Shown here piece after piece: positions 16,360 to 26,046 of a stretch of 39,191 bases of DNA. The DNA lies in contig NZ_RHHO01000054.1 in NCBI RefSeq assembly GCF_003710865.1, positions 1-39,191 of the forward strand, in the 5' to 3' direction. Each line of letters opens with the position of its first letter. Within the stretch, counting starts at the first letter, position 1. Made by a program: the position numbers and the translations under genes. This DNA is from Brevibacillus borstelensis. GTDB taxonomy: Bacteria > Bacillota > Bacilli > Brevibacillales > Brevibacillaceae. Under the pieces are notes generated by a model, which searched no databases, had not been told where the DNA came from, and worked only from the letters and a program-made list of their open reading frames with translations.

Positions 16360-18087
16360 CTATTGCGATGGTTGTCTCGTTGAAAATACATCCAATAAGA
16401 GCCCGGTCTGCTCCTCCCCTCGGCTCTCCCAGGTTGAAGCAAACCTCACCCGATGGGAAACCCCGAGTATGTCGTATTGTTGTACCAAATGCTGCCGGGC
16501 AGAGCCGACGATCAGCGTATGCAGCCGCACCTGCTTCTTTTGGGCCAACTGCGCAAGCATGTCCCTCACGTAAGCAGACAGCCCGCCGATGCCATCTGTC
16601 GCCATGACGAGATCAGCGGATTGAAACCGGTTGTTATCCTCCAGGATGCGAATCGCGCGCTTCATGGGGGCATCAAAGTGAGTGCCCCCGCCGAAGGCTG
16701 TCTGGGCCAAAGCATAGAATCCTGGCCAATCCGGTCTTTTATGGTACAAGGCCCGCTCCAGCAGTTCACCCTTGGCTCCAAATAACAGCAGCATAAAATC
16801 TCGCTTTTCCAACAGACAAAGGGCCGCGAATGTCATCACAAACACTTGGGCTAGTCGCAGCTTTCCGCCCTTCATCGAATGAGAGGTGTCCAGCATGAAA
16901 ATAACGGGGCCCTTCGGCGGCTCCTCATACCAGCCTGTCGTATCGTATGTCATCAGCTTTTGCTCCAGCCATTTCAGCAAAAAATACGTTTCATAGTCGG
17001 GATCAGCCAAAAGAACCGCTTCACTGGGGAGCATATGTCCGATATCCCCGGACTGCCTCAGGTTGTCGTATTCCTCCGGCATCCGGCGTGTCCGCTTCTC
17101 CTTCTTTTTGATCCGAAAATGGTGGACGTTGCGCCCCACCTCCTCCAAAAAAGAAAGCAGATCAGGATGCCGCTTCAGCTTGTCCACCCATTGCAGGTAC
17201 TGGTCCAGCGCTTGCCTGCGGAGCTTTCCCAGATCGTTTCCCCAGCGGCGATTTGCAAAGCGCTGGCTGGCCTCAAGCAGCTCGCGAATAAACAGAGTGT
17301 CATTTTCCTCACCGGAGAGCGTCTCTTTCAACGAACGATCCAGCCATTGTCCCAGCTCCTGTTCGAACCGCTCGATAGCTTCCCGCTCCTGGCGCGTAAG
17401 GCGCTCATGCTGCTTTTCCCGTTTCGTGAGCTCCTCTTCCAGCTTTTTTACCTTCTGTTGCAGCTTGGACCGCTTCGTAAATTGCACCCGCATATCTTCG
17501 CGCAGTTCTTCTATTCGTCCCTTGAGCGACTGGATCTCGGCCTCCACCAATGGCCGGGAATCGAGCACTTCCTGTTTCTCTTCAACCAGCCGCTTTCCTT
17601 GCTGCAACGTATATCCCACCAGCTGCAGCCGCGAAATCTGTTTTTCTGTAAGAAACTCGGAAAGCTTGGCCTGCTCATTTCCCTCCCCGTGCTGCTTCTG
17701 TTTCAGCCCGGCAACCAGTGGCGTCATTTGCTGCTCGCGTTCTCGCTTCTTCACTTCTTCCGCGAAGCTCTCCGCCAGCCACATAAGAGCCTTGATCGCT
17801 GTTTTGAACGAAGCGCTCTCCTGCCCGATCGTACGCGGGTGTATAGTCTGGTAAAAGTACTGTTTGCGGAGCGTCTGGACCATCCAACGATGGAACGGCG
17901 TGGCTTCCTGTGTCTGATCGATTTCGGGCTCAGAGAGGAAAAAGCAGAGAAAAAAATCAGCCAGAAGCTCCCGGGACAACCACGGTGCCCGTTTTTTTGC
18001 TTCCTCCATCCATTCCATTGCCGTCCGTGATGAATAGCAGAGTCCGTCGAAGACATAACGGTCGACCCTGCTGGCACGAATAATCAT
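16360..18087 (-). CDS. VWA-domain protein, ViaA-like partner of the MoxR ATPase
   Basis: This 575-aa cytosolic protein has a long helical N-terminal half and a C-terminal von Willebrand A domain. Residues about 160-250 are charged coiled coil (EIQSLKGRIEELREDM, KVKKLEEELTKREKQHERL). The VWA domain starts near residue 390 with the MIDAS DTSHSM (DxSxS) in GPVIFMLDTSHSMKGGK, then GGGTHFDAPM with the MIDAS Thr, and VMATDGIGGL with the MIDAS Asp, so the metal site is complete. The 17-base gap to the upstream AAA+ gene, with the RBS at that gene's stop, indicates coupling. The pair matches the RavA-ViaA arrangement of E. coli, a chaperone system tied to respiratory complexes and aminoglycoside entry there; its role here is not known. 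Confidence 0.87.
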   Translation of the reverse strand: MIIRASRVDRYVFDGLCYSSRTAMEWMEEAKKRAPWLSRELLADFFLCFFLSEPEIDQTQEATPFHRWMVQTLRKQYFYQTIHPRTIGQESASFKTAIKALMWLAESFAEEVKKREREQQMTPLVAGLKQKQHGEGNEQAKLSEFLTEKQISRLQLVGYTLQQGKRLVEEKQEVLDSRPLVEAEIQSLKGRIEELREDMRVQFTKRSKLQQKVKKLEEELTKREKQHERLTRQEREAIERFEQELGQWLDRSLKETLSGEENDTLFIRELLEASQRFANRRWGNDLGKLRRQALDQYLQWVDKLKRHPDLLSFLEEVGRNVHHFRIKKKEKRTRRMPEEYDNLRQSGDIGHMLPSEAVLLADPDYETYFLLKWLEQKLMTYDTTGWYEEPPKGPVIFMLDTSHSMKGGKLRLAQVFVMTFAALCLLEKRDFMLLLFGAKGELLERALYHKRPDWPGFYALAQTAFGGGTHFDAPMKRAIRILEDNNRFQSADLVMATDGIGGLSAYVRDMLAQLAQKKQVRLHTLIVGSARQHLVQQYDILGVSHRVRFASTWESRGEEQTGLLLDVFSTRQPSQ

Positions 18088-18104
18088 GATCGCCGGCAGC
18101 CTCC

Positions 18105-19406
18105 TCAGAGGGTGTAATCATATTCGGTACCCGCAATTTCGCGATCGAACACCGTCCGATATACCCCTTGTATCATCTGTAGAATCCGTTCCCCCTCGAC
18201 GCGCAGGTGGACGTATTTGACCGTATACTTATCTACTTGATGGATGAGCCTGTTTTTCTCATAGATGTAGGCATTCATATCCTTCTCCCGCCGCTGCCAG
18301 CCGAGCAAACGATTCCGAAGGTCCCTGCCCGTCTCTTCAAGCTCCAGCCGGCATTCCTCCAGCATGGAGCGGTACTCCTCCGTCCTCTGGGCTCCCATCT
18401 TATGACCGATCTCTTTTTTAAACTGGAAGGCGTGCAGCTCCGATTCTTTTTCCAGCCAACGTTGGGCAATCTGATGGTATCTCCGCAAAGGAAGCTCAGC
18501 TTCGAGCTCTGCCTTCACCTGCTCCGTAAACCTTTTTTCAAACAGCTCACGCAAGACGGGCAAATCCTCTGGAACCTCCCATAGCATGTGCGGGGTAAAG
18601 ACGGTATCCCAAATCGACACATAGTCCCGGCCGTTGAGGACAGCAGAGGTTTTCCACACATGAACGATCTTGTTCCATCTCCTGTCAGAGATGACAAACT
18701 CCTTTTCCTCGAGATCCTTTTTCAAGCTGTACAAAAAGTAAATCAGGCCCTCCGAGATGGCAACCTTCTTCGAGGCGGACTGGACATCCTTTACATCGTA
18801 CAATGAGAAGACCACGGGTATCTCTTTTGCAGGCGGATCGAACATCTTTTCATAGCTGGAGGCATGCTGCAGATATCCCACCTCGTAACGGATGAGAAAC
18901 CGGTCGTACAAGGCCGTCAGCTGCTCTTCTTCGTCGGGCAGTTCATTGGAAGCGGCCACGAGAAAGAGCAGCGGCACTTCTTCTTTTTCTCTTCCGTTAA
19001 AGTAAATCCGTTCATGCAAAATGGACAGCAAAGAGTTCAATATCGCGCTATTGGCCTTAAAGATTTCATCGAGAAAGGCGAATTGAGCCGACGGCAAATA
19101 CCCGGCTGTCTTCCGTACGTATTGGTCTTGTTTGAGCTGCTGGAGCGAAACCGGGCCAAAAATCTCATCTGGTGTCGTAAAACGGGTGAGCAGATAATCA
19201 AACCAATGCTCAGACCCGAATAGTTTGGAAATGGAGCGGGCAAGCTGCGATTTCGCTGTCCCCGGAGGACCGACGAGAAGGGCGTTCTCGCCGCTCATGA
19301 TTCCGAGGATCAGCAGCCGGATCAGCTCGCTCCTCTCAAAAAACCGGCGCTCCAGTACTTCGATCGCTTGATCTATTTTTTGTTGAAGCTGCGTGGTATT
19401 CAGCAT
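18105..19406 (-). CDS. MoxR-family AAA+ ATPase, RavA-like
   Basis: This 433-aa ATPase starts at ATG 19406 or TTG 19412 in the same frame; neither has a normally spaced RBS. Walker A is GPPGTAKSQLARSISKLFG (about residues 42-60), Walker B is FAFLDEIFKANSAILNSLL (about 102-120) and the MoxR insert HERIYFNGREKEEVP follows. The sensor 1 region is FLVAASNELPDEEEQLTALYDRFLIRYEV with the arginine finger. The C-terminal helical region (residues 300-430) resembles the LARA-type discontinuous arm of RavA. It is the first gene of the pair with the VWA protein. The leader has a hairpin between Shine-Dalgarno and start. Confidence 0.88.
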   Translation of the reverse strand: MLNTTQLQQKIDQAIEVLERRFFERSELIRLLILGIMSGENALLVGPPGTAKSQLARSISKLFGSEHWFDYLLTRFTTPDEIFGPVSLQQLKQDQYVRKTAGYLPSAQFAFLDEIFKANSAILNSLLSILHERIYFNGREKEEVPLLFLVAASNELPDEEEQLTALYDRFLIRYEVGYLQHASSYEKMFDPPAKEIPVVFSLYDVKDVQSASKKVAISEGLIYFLYSLKKDLEEKEFVISDRRWNKIVHVWKTSAVLNGRDYVSIWDTVFTPHMLWEVPEDLPVLRELFEKRFTEQVKAELEAELPLRRYHQIAQRWLEKESELHAFQFKKEIGHKMGAQRTEEYRSMLEECRLELEETGRDLRNRLLGWQRREKDMNAYIYEKNRLIHQVDKYTVKYVHLRVEGERILQMIQGVYRTVFDREIAGTEYDYTL

Positions 19407-19413
19407 GGTCAAT

Positions 19414-19436
19414 GGCGCAAAGGCGCCGGTCCCCCC
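19414..19436 (-). promoter_or_regulatory. Hairpin between the Shine-Dalgarno and start of the MoxR gene
   Basis: On the minus strand, GAGGGGGG (ending at 19431) is followed by GGCGC-CTTT-GCGCC (19427-19414), a perfect 5-bp hairpin, then directly by the start codons TTG 19412 and ATG 19406. The linear distance to the start is 18 or more bases. Folding of the hairpin would bring the RBS to a working distance. Confidence 0.5.
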
Positions 19437-19598
19437 TCTTTTGCCCTTACTTGGTGAAAAATTGCTTCCTTATCTATCCTCGCATAAACAGCGAAGCATT
19501 TCCAGTTGTCGACCACATCAAGAACCGCTCACCGTCCGTATAACGATCAACAAAGATGGGATAAAATGGATAATAATGACAATGAGAGGAAGATTGGG

Positions 19599-19745
19599 AT
19601 GCCCCAGGTACAGTTGACGGAAGAGGAATACGAGCAGCTCATGGAGCGTATCTACAGAATCTTGAACCGGACCGAAGAACTTGACCACGTCACCCACCAC
19701 TGGATGTGGGAAGTCTGGCGAACAATCCGCTACAACAAAGTGTAA
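19599..19745 (+). CDS. Small hypothetical protein, 48 aa
   Basis: I choose ATG 19599 (MPQVQLTEEEYEQLMERIY) because AGAGGAAG lies about 7 bases upstream; an earlier in-frame ATG at 19566 has no clear RBS. The product is a charged amphipathic helix followed by EELDHVTHHWMWEVWRTIRYNK, rich in His and Trp. No signal peptide or membrane segment. Family not recognised; the HHWMW cluster could be structural or metal-binding. It sits alone between the divergent MoxR operon and a transporter. Confidence 0.6.
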   Translation: MPQVQLTEEEYEQLMERIYRILNRTEELDHVTHHWMWEVWRTIRYNKV

Positions 19746-19833
19746 ACGAAAATTCCGCCTTCACCCATGCCTGTTTCCTTGCATAGTGTGACAACAAAAG
19801 CATTCTCCTGACTCGATCAAGGAGGGGATTGGC

Positions 19834-21231
19834 ATGGGTGCAGAATTGTTCTGGCTGCACGGCGTATATGTCCTGTTTGTCCTCATCATTATCGCGGCGA
19901 TGGTGATGAGACGAGACACAAGTCTTTTGTGCATGATCGGGATCGCCGTTCTCGGACTCACTGCTACGGGCTCTGTCACAACAGCGGTTGGCGGACTGTT
20001 TGGCAGCTTTATTTATGCCATCACAGAGCTGTTGCCGACGATACTGGTCATATCCATTATCGTTGCGATGAGCCAGGTTTTATCCGAGACGGGGATTAAT
20101 GAGACGATGATCAAGCCCGTCTCTTCGCTCATCCGCACACCTGCGCTGGCGTTTTGGGTGATCGGGCTTGTGATGATGGCCATTTCCTGGTTTTTCTGGC
20201 CTTCCCCTGCCGTTGCGCTGGTCGGAGCCGTCCTCCTCCCAGCAGCCATCCGCGTAGGTCTTCCCGCGATTGGTGTCGCAGTCGCGATGAACCTGTTCGG
20301 CCACGGCATTGCCTTGTCTGGCGATTTTATTATTCAGGGCGCGCCTACTCTGACAGCCAAAGCGGCCGGCCTCCCGGTTGCAGATGTCATTTCGGCGAGT
20401 GTTCCTCTCGTAATCGTCATGGGAGTGGTTACGACAGTCGCGGCATTTTGGTACTTGAGGAAAGACATGAAGAACGGACTTGCCGTCGAACCATTGAAAG
20501 AGTTTGAAGATTCTGACTCAGACGAAAAAAGCGCCTCCACACTGCTTGCTTCTGGCCTGCGTGGTTGGCTGGCTGCCGCAGTTATTCTGCTATTCCTCCT
20601 CGATGTATGTGCAATGTTCATGCTCCAACTAAAAGGCGGGGATGCCACTGCGCTCGTCGGAGGAACTGCTCTGTTTATTCTCGTTGCTGTCACACTGATC
20701 GCTCACAAACAGTCTGGTCTGGAAAAAGTCACGAGTCACCTCATCCACGGCTTTCAGTTTGGTTTTAAAGTATTTGGTCCGGTCATCCCGATTGCTGCCT
20801 TCTTTTATATGGGTGACAGCGGTTTTGTGCAGGTCTTTGGCGAAACGCTTCCTGCCGGGTCGCAGGGGATTGTAAACGACTTGGGGGTTGCCTTGGCTCA
20901 TACGATTCCTTTAAGCAAGGAAGTGGCGGCGCTTGCCCTGACGGCCATCGGGGTCATTACAGGTCTGGATGGTTCGGGTTTCTCCGGAATTACCCTCGCA
21001 GGTTCGCTAGCCCAACTATTTGCCACTGCTCTGGGAACGGGAGCCGCTACTTTGACGGCACTCGGGCAAATCTCCGCTATTTGGGTCGGGGGCGGCACGA
21101 TTATACCGTGGGCGCTGATTCCCGCTGCAGCCATTTGCCGCGTCGATCCGTTCGAGCTGGCCAGACGCAATCTTTATCCCGTGGTGATCGGTCTTTTGGT
21201 AACCACACTGGTCGCAATGTTCCTTATCTGA
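19834..21231 (+). CDS. Integral membrane transporter, ion-transporter (IT) superfamily-like
   Basis: This 465-aa protein has about 12 hydrophobic segments. The start is ATG 19834 behind AAGGAGGGG. It shows two similar halves, each with a helix-breaking G/S-rich loop: FWPSPAVALVGAVLLPAAI with NLFGHGIALSGDFIIQGAPT in the first half, and ITGLDGSGFSGITLAGSLAQLF with GAATLTALGQISAIWVGGGT in the second. Such paired re-entrant loops are typical of IT-superfamily secondary carriers (NhaC, CitM, DctM-like). A charged cytoplasmic loop (EFEDSDSDEKSAST) separates the halves. The substrate cannot be called; organic anions or Na+/H+ are likely classes. Monocistronic with its own terminator. Confidence 0.75.
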   Translation: MGAELFWLHGVYVLFVLIIIAAMVMRRDTSLLCMIGIAVLGLTATGSVTTAVGGLFGSFIYAITELLPTILVISIIVAMSQVLSETGINETMIKPVSSLIRTPALAFWVIGLVMMAISWFFWPSPAVALVGAVLLPAAIRVGLPAIGVAVAMNLFGHGIALSGDFIIQGAPTLTAKAAGLPVADVISASVPLVIVMGVVTTVAAFWYLRKDMKNGLAVEPLKEFEDSDSDEKSASTLLASGLRGWLAAAVILLFLLDVCAMFMLQLKGGDATALVGGTALFILVAVTLIAHKQSGLEKVTSHLIHGFQFGFKVFGPVIPIAAFFYMGDSGFVQVFGETLPAGSQGIVNDLGVALAHTIPLSKEVAALALTAIGVITGLDGSGFSGITLAGSLAQLFATALGTGAATLTALGQISAIWVGGGTIIPWALIPAAAICRVDPFELARRNLYPVVIGLLVTTLVAMFLI

Positions 21232-21252
21232 AAAGGATAGCCTCTTACAAAG

Positions 21253-21299
21253 AAAATCCTCCGCCCATGACCGCAAAATCATGTCGGAAGGATTTTTTT
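21253..21299 (+). terminator. Terminator of the IT-type transporter
   Basis: AAAATCCTCCG (21253-21263) pairs with CGGAAGGATTTT (21285-21296) with one bulge. An inner CATGA/TCATG hairpin lies within the loop. Seven T residues follow the GA at the base. Confidence 0.85.
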
Positions 21300-21372
21300 G
21301 CGTTTATTCTGATTTTGACCAAGCCTCCATAAAATGGTAGAAGCAAGCTGGAGGAAAGGTCGGGCCTCACTT

Positions 21373-22413
21373 ATGAAACTATGGATCAAAAGTGTACAGG
21401 TGGCTGCCACCTACATCGGAACGATAGTCGGAGCTGGCTTTGCCAGCGGTCAGGAAATCGTTGCTTTTTTTACCTCTTACGGGGGGGCAGGCACCTGGGC
21501 CATCTGGGTATCGACTGGCCTGTTCATGTGGCTGGCTTACCGGATGATGCTCCTTGCCCAACAACTTGGTACACCTTCATACGAATCCTTTAATCGGTTG
21601 CTATTCGGTTCCATTCCAGGACGAATCATGAATGTATTGGTATTTCTGACTTTGCTCGGCGTGACCACTGTGATGCTCGCCGGCGCTGGTTCGGTGCTGG
21701 AACAGCAATTCAGTTTACCCTATACCTTCGGGATTATCATCACAGCCATCGCAGCTTTTCTACTCCTCCGAAAAGGGTTGGAGCGGCTGCTCGCGATCAA
21801 CTCCATTGTCGTGCCCACCATGCTGCTCTTTTCCTTCCTGATCCTGATCGATGGCGACGTAGCATCACCGCTCCCCTTCCCACCGCCGGATTCCCTCGAA
21901 TTTTTGTGGCAGGCAGTCCTGTACGTCTCCTTTAATCTGGCGATGGCCCAAGCCGTACTCATTCCGATCGGTTACTCCATCAGGGAGCGCGCCGTCTTAA
22001 AGCGAGCTGGCATCATAGGCGGCTGCGGTCTTGGGTTCATGATGCTAAGCTCTCATATCGCCATGCTCGCCAACTGGGAACAGATACGCCATCTGGAAGT
22101 ACCGATCATCTTCATCACCGGGCAGTGGAATGACTGGCTGCAGCTGTTCTTTGTTTTCGTCCTTTACTCGGAAATATTTACGACCCTCATCTCTAACGTC
22201 TTCGGGATCGGGCAGCAAGTACGGGAGCTCGTGAACATTCCGGAAACGAGAGTCTATCTTGCTTTATTTACCGTAAGCTTTCTGCTTTGCTTTATCGGTT
22301 ATTCCGATTTGCTGCTGTTTCTTTATCCGCTCTTTGGGTACCTGGGGCTGGCTACCTTTGTAAAACTGGTTTTGACAAGAGCTGCAAAAACGAAGAGACC
22401 TAGACAAAATTAG
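21373..22413 (+). CDS. YkvI-family membrane protein (APC superfamily)
   Basis: This 346-aa protein has about 10 hydrophobic segments. It opens with VAATYIGTIVGAGFASGQEIV, the unwound first-helix motif of APC/LeuT-fold carriers and a hallmark of the YkvI family. I start at ATG 21373; GGAGG lies about 19 bases upstream, longer than usual, while the earlier in-frame ATG 21334 has no RBS. VLYVSFNLAMAQAVLIPIG is the sixth-helix region. Substrate unknown; the family is close to branched-chain amino acid and spore germination carriers. Confidence 0.88.
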   Translation: MKLWIKSVQVAATYIGTIVGAGFASGQEIVAFFTSYGGAGTWAIWVSTGLFMWLAYRMMLLAQQLGTPSYESFNRLLFGSIPGRIMNVLVFLTLLGVTTVMLAGAGSVLEQQFSLPYTFGIIITAIAAFLLLRKGLERLLAINSIVVPTMLLFSFLILIDGDVASPLPFPPPDSLEFLWQAVLYVSFNLAMAQAVLIPIGYSIRERAVLKRAGIIGGCGLGFMMLSSHIAMLANWEQIRHLEVPIIFITGQWNDWLQLFFVFVLYSEIFTTLISNVFGIGQQVRELVNIPETRVYLALFTVSFLLCFIGYSDLLLFLYPLFGYLGLATFVKLVLTRAAKTKRPRQN

Positions 22414-22432
22414 AACAAACGAACCAAAAAGG

Positions 22433-22460
22433 AAAATCCACGGAGTATCCTGTGGATTTT
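22433..22460. terminator. Bidirectional terminator between ykvI-like gene and selO
   Basis: AAAATCCACGG (22433-22443) pairs with CC-T-GTGGATTTT (22449-22460) with one bulge. T runs are present on both strands, serving the convergent genes. Confidence 0.8.
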
Positions 22461-22491
22461 GCAATATACAGGAAAGGGCGCTTGCACCATC

Positions 22492-22516
22492 GACTACGGT
22501 ATACATACCCGTAGTC
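22492..22516. repeat. Imperfect dyad between the terminator and selO
   Basis: GACTACGGTAT (from 22492) pairs with ATAC-C-CGTAGTC (to 22516) with one bulged C and a tiny loop. No T run follows on either strand, so it is not a simple terminator. It may be a second processing hairpin for selO mRNA or a protein site. Confidence 0.4.
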
Positions 22517-22568
22517 ATGCAGATGAAATGTATTGTTTTGGCATTGGGGGGTAGTCCGTTGTTTTTAA

Positions 22569-24044
22569 TCAGGTACCGCAATAGGTTCTGTACGGGCGGT
22601 TTGATTCAGCCGGCAGTGTGCAGTATTCATCCTGCTCAGGCGAATGCTCATAGGGCTTCGAAAGAACCTCAAGCAACCGATGCATTACACTGTAGTCCCC
22701 GTCGTTGACCGCAGCTTCCAGTGCTTCTTCTACCCGGTGATTGCGTGGAATGACAGCCGGATTGCTGCTGCGCATCAACTGCTGTGCGGCTGCTTTCGAT
22801 TCCTTCTGCCTGCCAAGTCTCGCCTGCCACTGCTCATGCCACTGTGCAAACTCCGGGGTGCCGTTCATCGGTGTGTCCTCCGGCTTGTCAAAAGTCAATG
22901 CACGGAAGGTATTGGTATAGTCCGCCCGATAATTTCGCATCATACGGAGGAGGTCTTCAATAAGGGCTTCATCCTGTTCTTCCGCGTTGCTTATTCCCAG
23001 CTTTGCTCTCATTCCCGCAAGCCAATTGTGGTAATACAGCTTCGAAAATGTGGAAAGCTCATTTTGGGCCAGTTCAATCGCCTGCTTTTCGTCGTCATGC
23101 AGCAGCGGCAATAGGGCTTCGGCAAATCTGGCGAGATTCCACCCGCCGATATATGGCTGATTGCCATAGGCGTAGCGGCCCTGGATATCAATCGAGCTGA
23201 ATACCGTCTCCGGGTCGTACGTATCCATAAAGGCGCAAGGACCGTAATCGATCGTTTCCCCGCTGATGGTCATGTTGTCGGTGTTCATGACGCCGTGGAT
23301 AAAGCCGACTAGCTGCCATTTTGAAATGAGCTCCGCCTGACGCCTGATCACTTCATGAAGCAGCGACAGATAGCGATTTTCACTGTTTTCAATGTCCGGA
23401 TAGTGCCGCTTTATCGCATAGTCAGCCAGAGCCCGGAGCTCCTCGGCTGTCCCCCAGTTTGCTGCGTACTGAAAGGTACCGACCCGCAAATGACTGGCGG
23501 CCACGCGCGTGAGAATCGCACCGGGCAGGTCAGTCTCACGGATAACGGACTCACCGGTCGTCACTACTGCCAGACTGCGGGTCGTTGCAATCCCGAGAGC
23601 GTGCATGGCTTCGCTGATGATGTATTCGCGCAGCATCGGTCCGAGTGCCGCCCGGCCATCTCCGCCTCGGGAATACGGTGTTCTGCCTGAGCCTTTGAGC
23701 TGGATATCTACCCTTTCGCCTTCAGGAGTAATTTGCTCGCCGAGCAGCAGTGCCCGGCCGTCCCCGAGCATGTTGAAATGTCCAAATTGATGCCCCGCAT
23801 AAGCTTGAGCGAGCGGGGAAGCGCCCTCGGGAATCCGGTTTCCGGCAAACGCCGAAACGCCATCTTCACTGCGCAGCGCTTGAGTGTTCAATCCCAAGGA
23901 TGATGCCAGGGACTCGTTGAGAATGATGAGCTTCGGTGCCCGTACAGGAGTGGGACCTTGGCTGGAAAAAAATAATTCCGGCAGACGTGCGTAACTGTTG
24001 TCAAAGTTCCATCCTGCTTCTGTGCTTGCTGTTTCCTTTGTCAT
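22569..24044 (-). CDS. selO: SelO/YdiU family protein AMPylase
   Basis: This pseudokinase-fold enzyme transfers AMP from ATP to protein Ser/Thr/Tyr and is linked to redox homeostasis in other bacteria. The 491-aa length is standard. Seen: [15 protein letters not shown] at the start, [40 protein letters not shown] with the ATP-flipping loop, [16 protein letters not shown], the metal-binding segment [20 protein letters not shown] (HxxxNxDN...DYGP), and a C-terminal Cys in TYCGT where eukaryotic homologues have selenocysteine. Start ATG 24044 behind AAAAGGAG. Monocistronic. Confidence 0.96.
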   Translation of the reverse strand: MTKETASTEAGWNFDNSYARLPELFFSSQGPTPVRAPKLIILNESLASSLGLNTQALRSEDGVSAFAGNRIPEGASPLAQAYAGHQFGHFNMLGDGRALLLGEQITPEGERVDIQLKGSGRTPYSRGGDGRAALGPMLREYIISEAMHALGIATTRSLAVVTTGESVIRETDLPGAILTRVAASHLRVGTFQYAANWGTAEELRALADYAIKRHYPDIENSENRYLSLLHEVIRRQAELISKWQLVGFIHGVMNTDNMTISGETIDYGPCAFMDTYDPETVFSSIDIQGRYAYGNQPYIGGWNLARFAEALLPLLHDDEKQAIELAQNELSTFSKLYYHNWLAGMRAKLGISNAEEQDEALIEDLLRMMRNYRADYTNTFRALTFDKPEDTPMNGTPEFAQWHEQWQARLGRQKESKAAAQQLMRSSNPAVIPRNHRVEEALEAAVNDGDYSVMHRLLEVLSKPYEHSPEQDEYCTLPAESNRPYRTYCGT

Positions 24045-24247
24045 CTTGGCTCCTTTTTCTTCCTGTTTTTCTTCATTGGAATTGTATCCTATTTATCGTT
24101 ATCTATGTTCCAGACATTGCAAAGTCATCCCTTTTTAGTGTCCGCTTCCGCCCTTTTATTATACCTGTTCCCCTCGTAGGTGGCCCCTTTGAACAGCGAA
24201 CGAAGACGTGCTTTCACTAGCCTGTTTCGCATTGTCTGGAAGTTTGC

Positions 24248-25792
24248 CTAGTCTGTCAAATATTGATGCCAGATCTCTTCTTCTTCGTCTGTCATTTCCC
24301 CGATCATCGTGGAAAAGTCGATTTTTCGGTCAAAACAATCCTTTAATCGTGCGAATTGCTGGAAGGAAGCCGTTATTTTCCTCAAAGAGGCCGACCGGGC
24401 CAGCTCCTCCAGCTTCCCGATATCGGGACAACCGTTCAGCTCCAGGGACTGAAGTTTAGTAAGCCCGGCCAAGACTGAAACATCCCCAATCGTCGAATCC
24501 TTTATCACTATTTTTTGAAGCCTGCGGCAATTTCCCAGAAACGCAAGACCTGGCAAAGAAACCCCTTCCAGCTGAAGCGTTTGCAAGTTTACCAGTTGTC
24601 CGATCGCGTTCAAATCGCTCTCGCTTACTTGACCGAGTCCAGCAAGGGTCAGCTCTGTAAGCTGAGTGAGCGCCGACAGACTTCGAAGCTGCTCCGCATC
24701 CGGCTCGCTAACTTCCAACATACGCAAACCCTTGATCGATGATAACGGTGAAAAATCACGAATAGGTGTATGCTGAATATCCAGGTTTGTCAATTTTGGC
24801 AAGCAGCCAAGAGGGGTTACATCCGTGACGGCCGTACCGGAAAGATTCAGTTCCTGCAAATACTCCAAACCTCGCAATGGCCGCAGATCCGATACCGGAT
24901 TTTTCACCAAATACAATCTTTTCAGATGCTTGCAGCCGCTCAATGGCTCAATCGAACGAATTTCGTTTCCGCTAAGAATCAGTTCGCGCACCTCACTGCA
25001 AGAACCAAGCGGAGCGATATCAGTAAGTCCCTGCTGTATAAAAAGCAGCTTTTTCCTGCGAAGAAAAGCCTCTGGTGAACTGCTTGACTCGAGTATCCTT
25101 TTCTTCCATTGGTCGTCGAGGCCTTCAAACCACACGTCTGCGTCTGGTACTTCTGAAGCTGCGCGGAATGGTTCGAGAACGGGCAAATTCATCCCGCGAA
25201 TGGCATCGAGAAAGTGTACCTCTCCCTCCCGACCAAAGCTCCAGGAGGTGTAGTCTTCCTCTTGATCGACACTGTAATTTCCCTCGCGTGCCGTATCTCG
25301 GATACATTGCAGGAAATCGGTGAGACGACGAGCTACCACATACTTGACCTCTTCGTCGCGGCCGAAATTGATTACTTGGCCGCTTACACCTTTCTCGTCC
25401 GGATCCAGATCGATCCCTAAATGATTGCCGCCCCAGTCTTTGCTGATCGGCAGCCAATAGCGGTTTATGTATCTTTCTTTGATCCAAGCGGCGGGAACGG
25501 AATAATGCCCGCCTTCCATGGCGTACTCTTCCTCCAATTCCGCCCATATTCTCCATTCTGCGAGCATGTCTTCCAGCGAAAGAAACGGAAGGCCAAAAAA
25601 GAAGCCGGGGCCATCCTCGCTTTGCCCATTGTGTATCTGGTAAAGCTCCCGCAGTTCAGCAGGAAGGGAAAAACCCAGTTCCTCCTCGGCCTTGCGAAGC
25701 TCCTCCTCTGTTGCAGGGGGATTAAAGGATGCGGCTAGACCAGGCAAATCGAATCGCAGCTGCTCTATGATTTCCTCTAGCAATTGTCGCAT
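24248..25792 (-). CDS. SMI1/KNR4 (SUKH) domain plus leucine-rich repeat protein
   Basis: This 514-aa cytosolic protein starts at ATG 25792 (MRQLLEEIIEQL), set by AAGGAG 10 bases upstream; the frame is open to 25864 and would add an Arg-rich leader. The N-terminal SUKH domain shows PATEEELRKAEEELGFSLP, ELRELYQIHNGQ and FLSLEDMLAEW (residues 25-90), then WLPISKDWGGNHLGIDLDP. From about residue 255 there are roughly ten repeats of 21-23 residues of the internalin type (LILSGNEIRSIEPLSGCKHL, LNLSGTAVTDVTPLGCLPKL). SUKH domains often neutralise toxins, but no toxin gene lies nearby, so an immunity role is speculative. No signal peptide. Confidence 0.87.
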   Translation of the reverse strand: MRQLLEEIIEQLRFDLPGLAASFNPPATEEELRKAEEELGFSLPAELRELYQIHNGQSEDGPGFFFGLPFLSLEDMLAEWRIWAELEEEYAMEGGHYSVPAAWIKERYINRYWLPISKDWGGNHLGIDLDPDEKGVSGQVINFGRDEEVKYVVARRLTDFLQCIRDTAREGNYSVDQEEDYTSWSFGREGEVHFLDAIRGMNLPVLEPFRAASEVPDADVWFEGLDDQWKKRILESSSSPEAFLRRKKLLFIQQGLTDIAPLGSCSEVRELILSGNEIRSIEPLSGCKHLKRLYLVKNPVSDLRPLRGLEYLQELNLSGTAVTDVTPLGCLPKLTNLDIQHTPIRDFSPLSSIKGLRMLEVSEPDAEQLRSLSALTQLTELTLAGLGQVSESDLNAIGQLVNLQTLQLEGVSLPGLAFLGNCRRLQKIVIKDSTIGDVSVLAGLTKLQSLELNGCPDIGKLEELARSASLRKITASFQQFARLKDCFDRKIDFSTMIGEMTDEEEEIWHQYLTD

Positions 25793-26046
25793 GTGCAAAC
25801 GTCTCCTTCGCGCCATTTTAGCGATTCTCATTCTTTTTGTAGCTCCAAACAGATCATCTGGCACCGAGGTAAAATCTCAACCTCTGCTTTTCTTTACCAT
25901 TATAGTAGATTCACGCGGCCATTCCACCTGTTGGATGTTAATTTATGCCAAATCCATCTACTGTTCGCCTGGAAACGGGCGGTCTTGGATGATCCTGTTA
26001 TGAGAAAAGTATCAATACGCTGCTCAGGGCAAGTCTCCGGTACGAT

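Noticed and set aside
17063..17854. Long plus-strand ORFs over the VWA gene
   Set aside because: They are Ser/Cys/Arg- or Leu-rich shadows of a G/C-rich coiled-coil gene, with no RBS; the minus frame has full VWA motifs.
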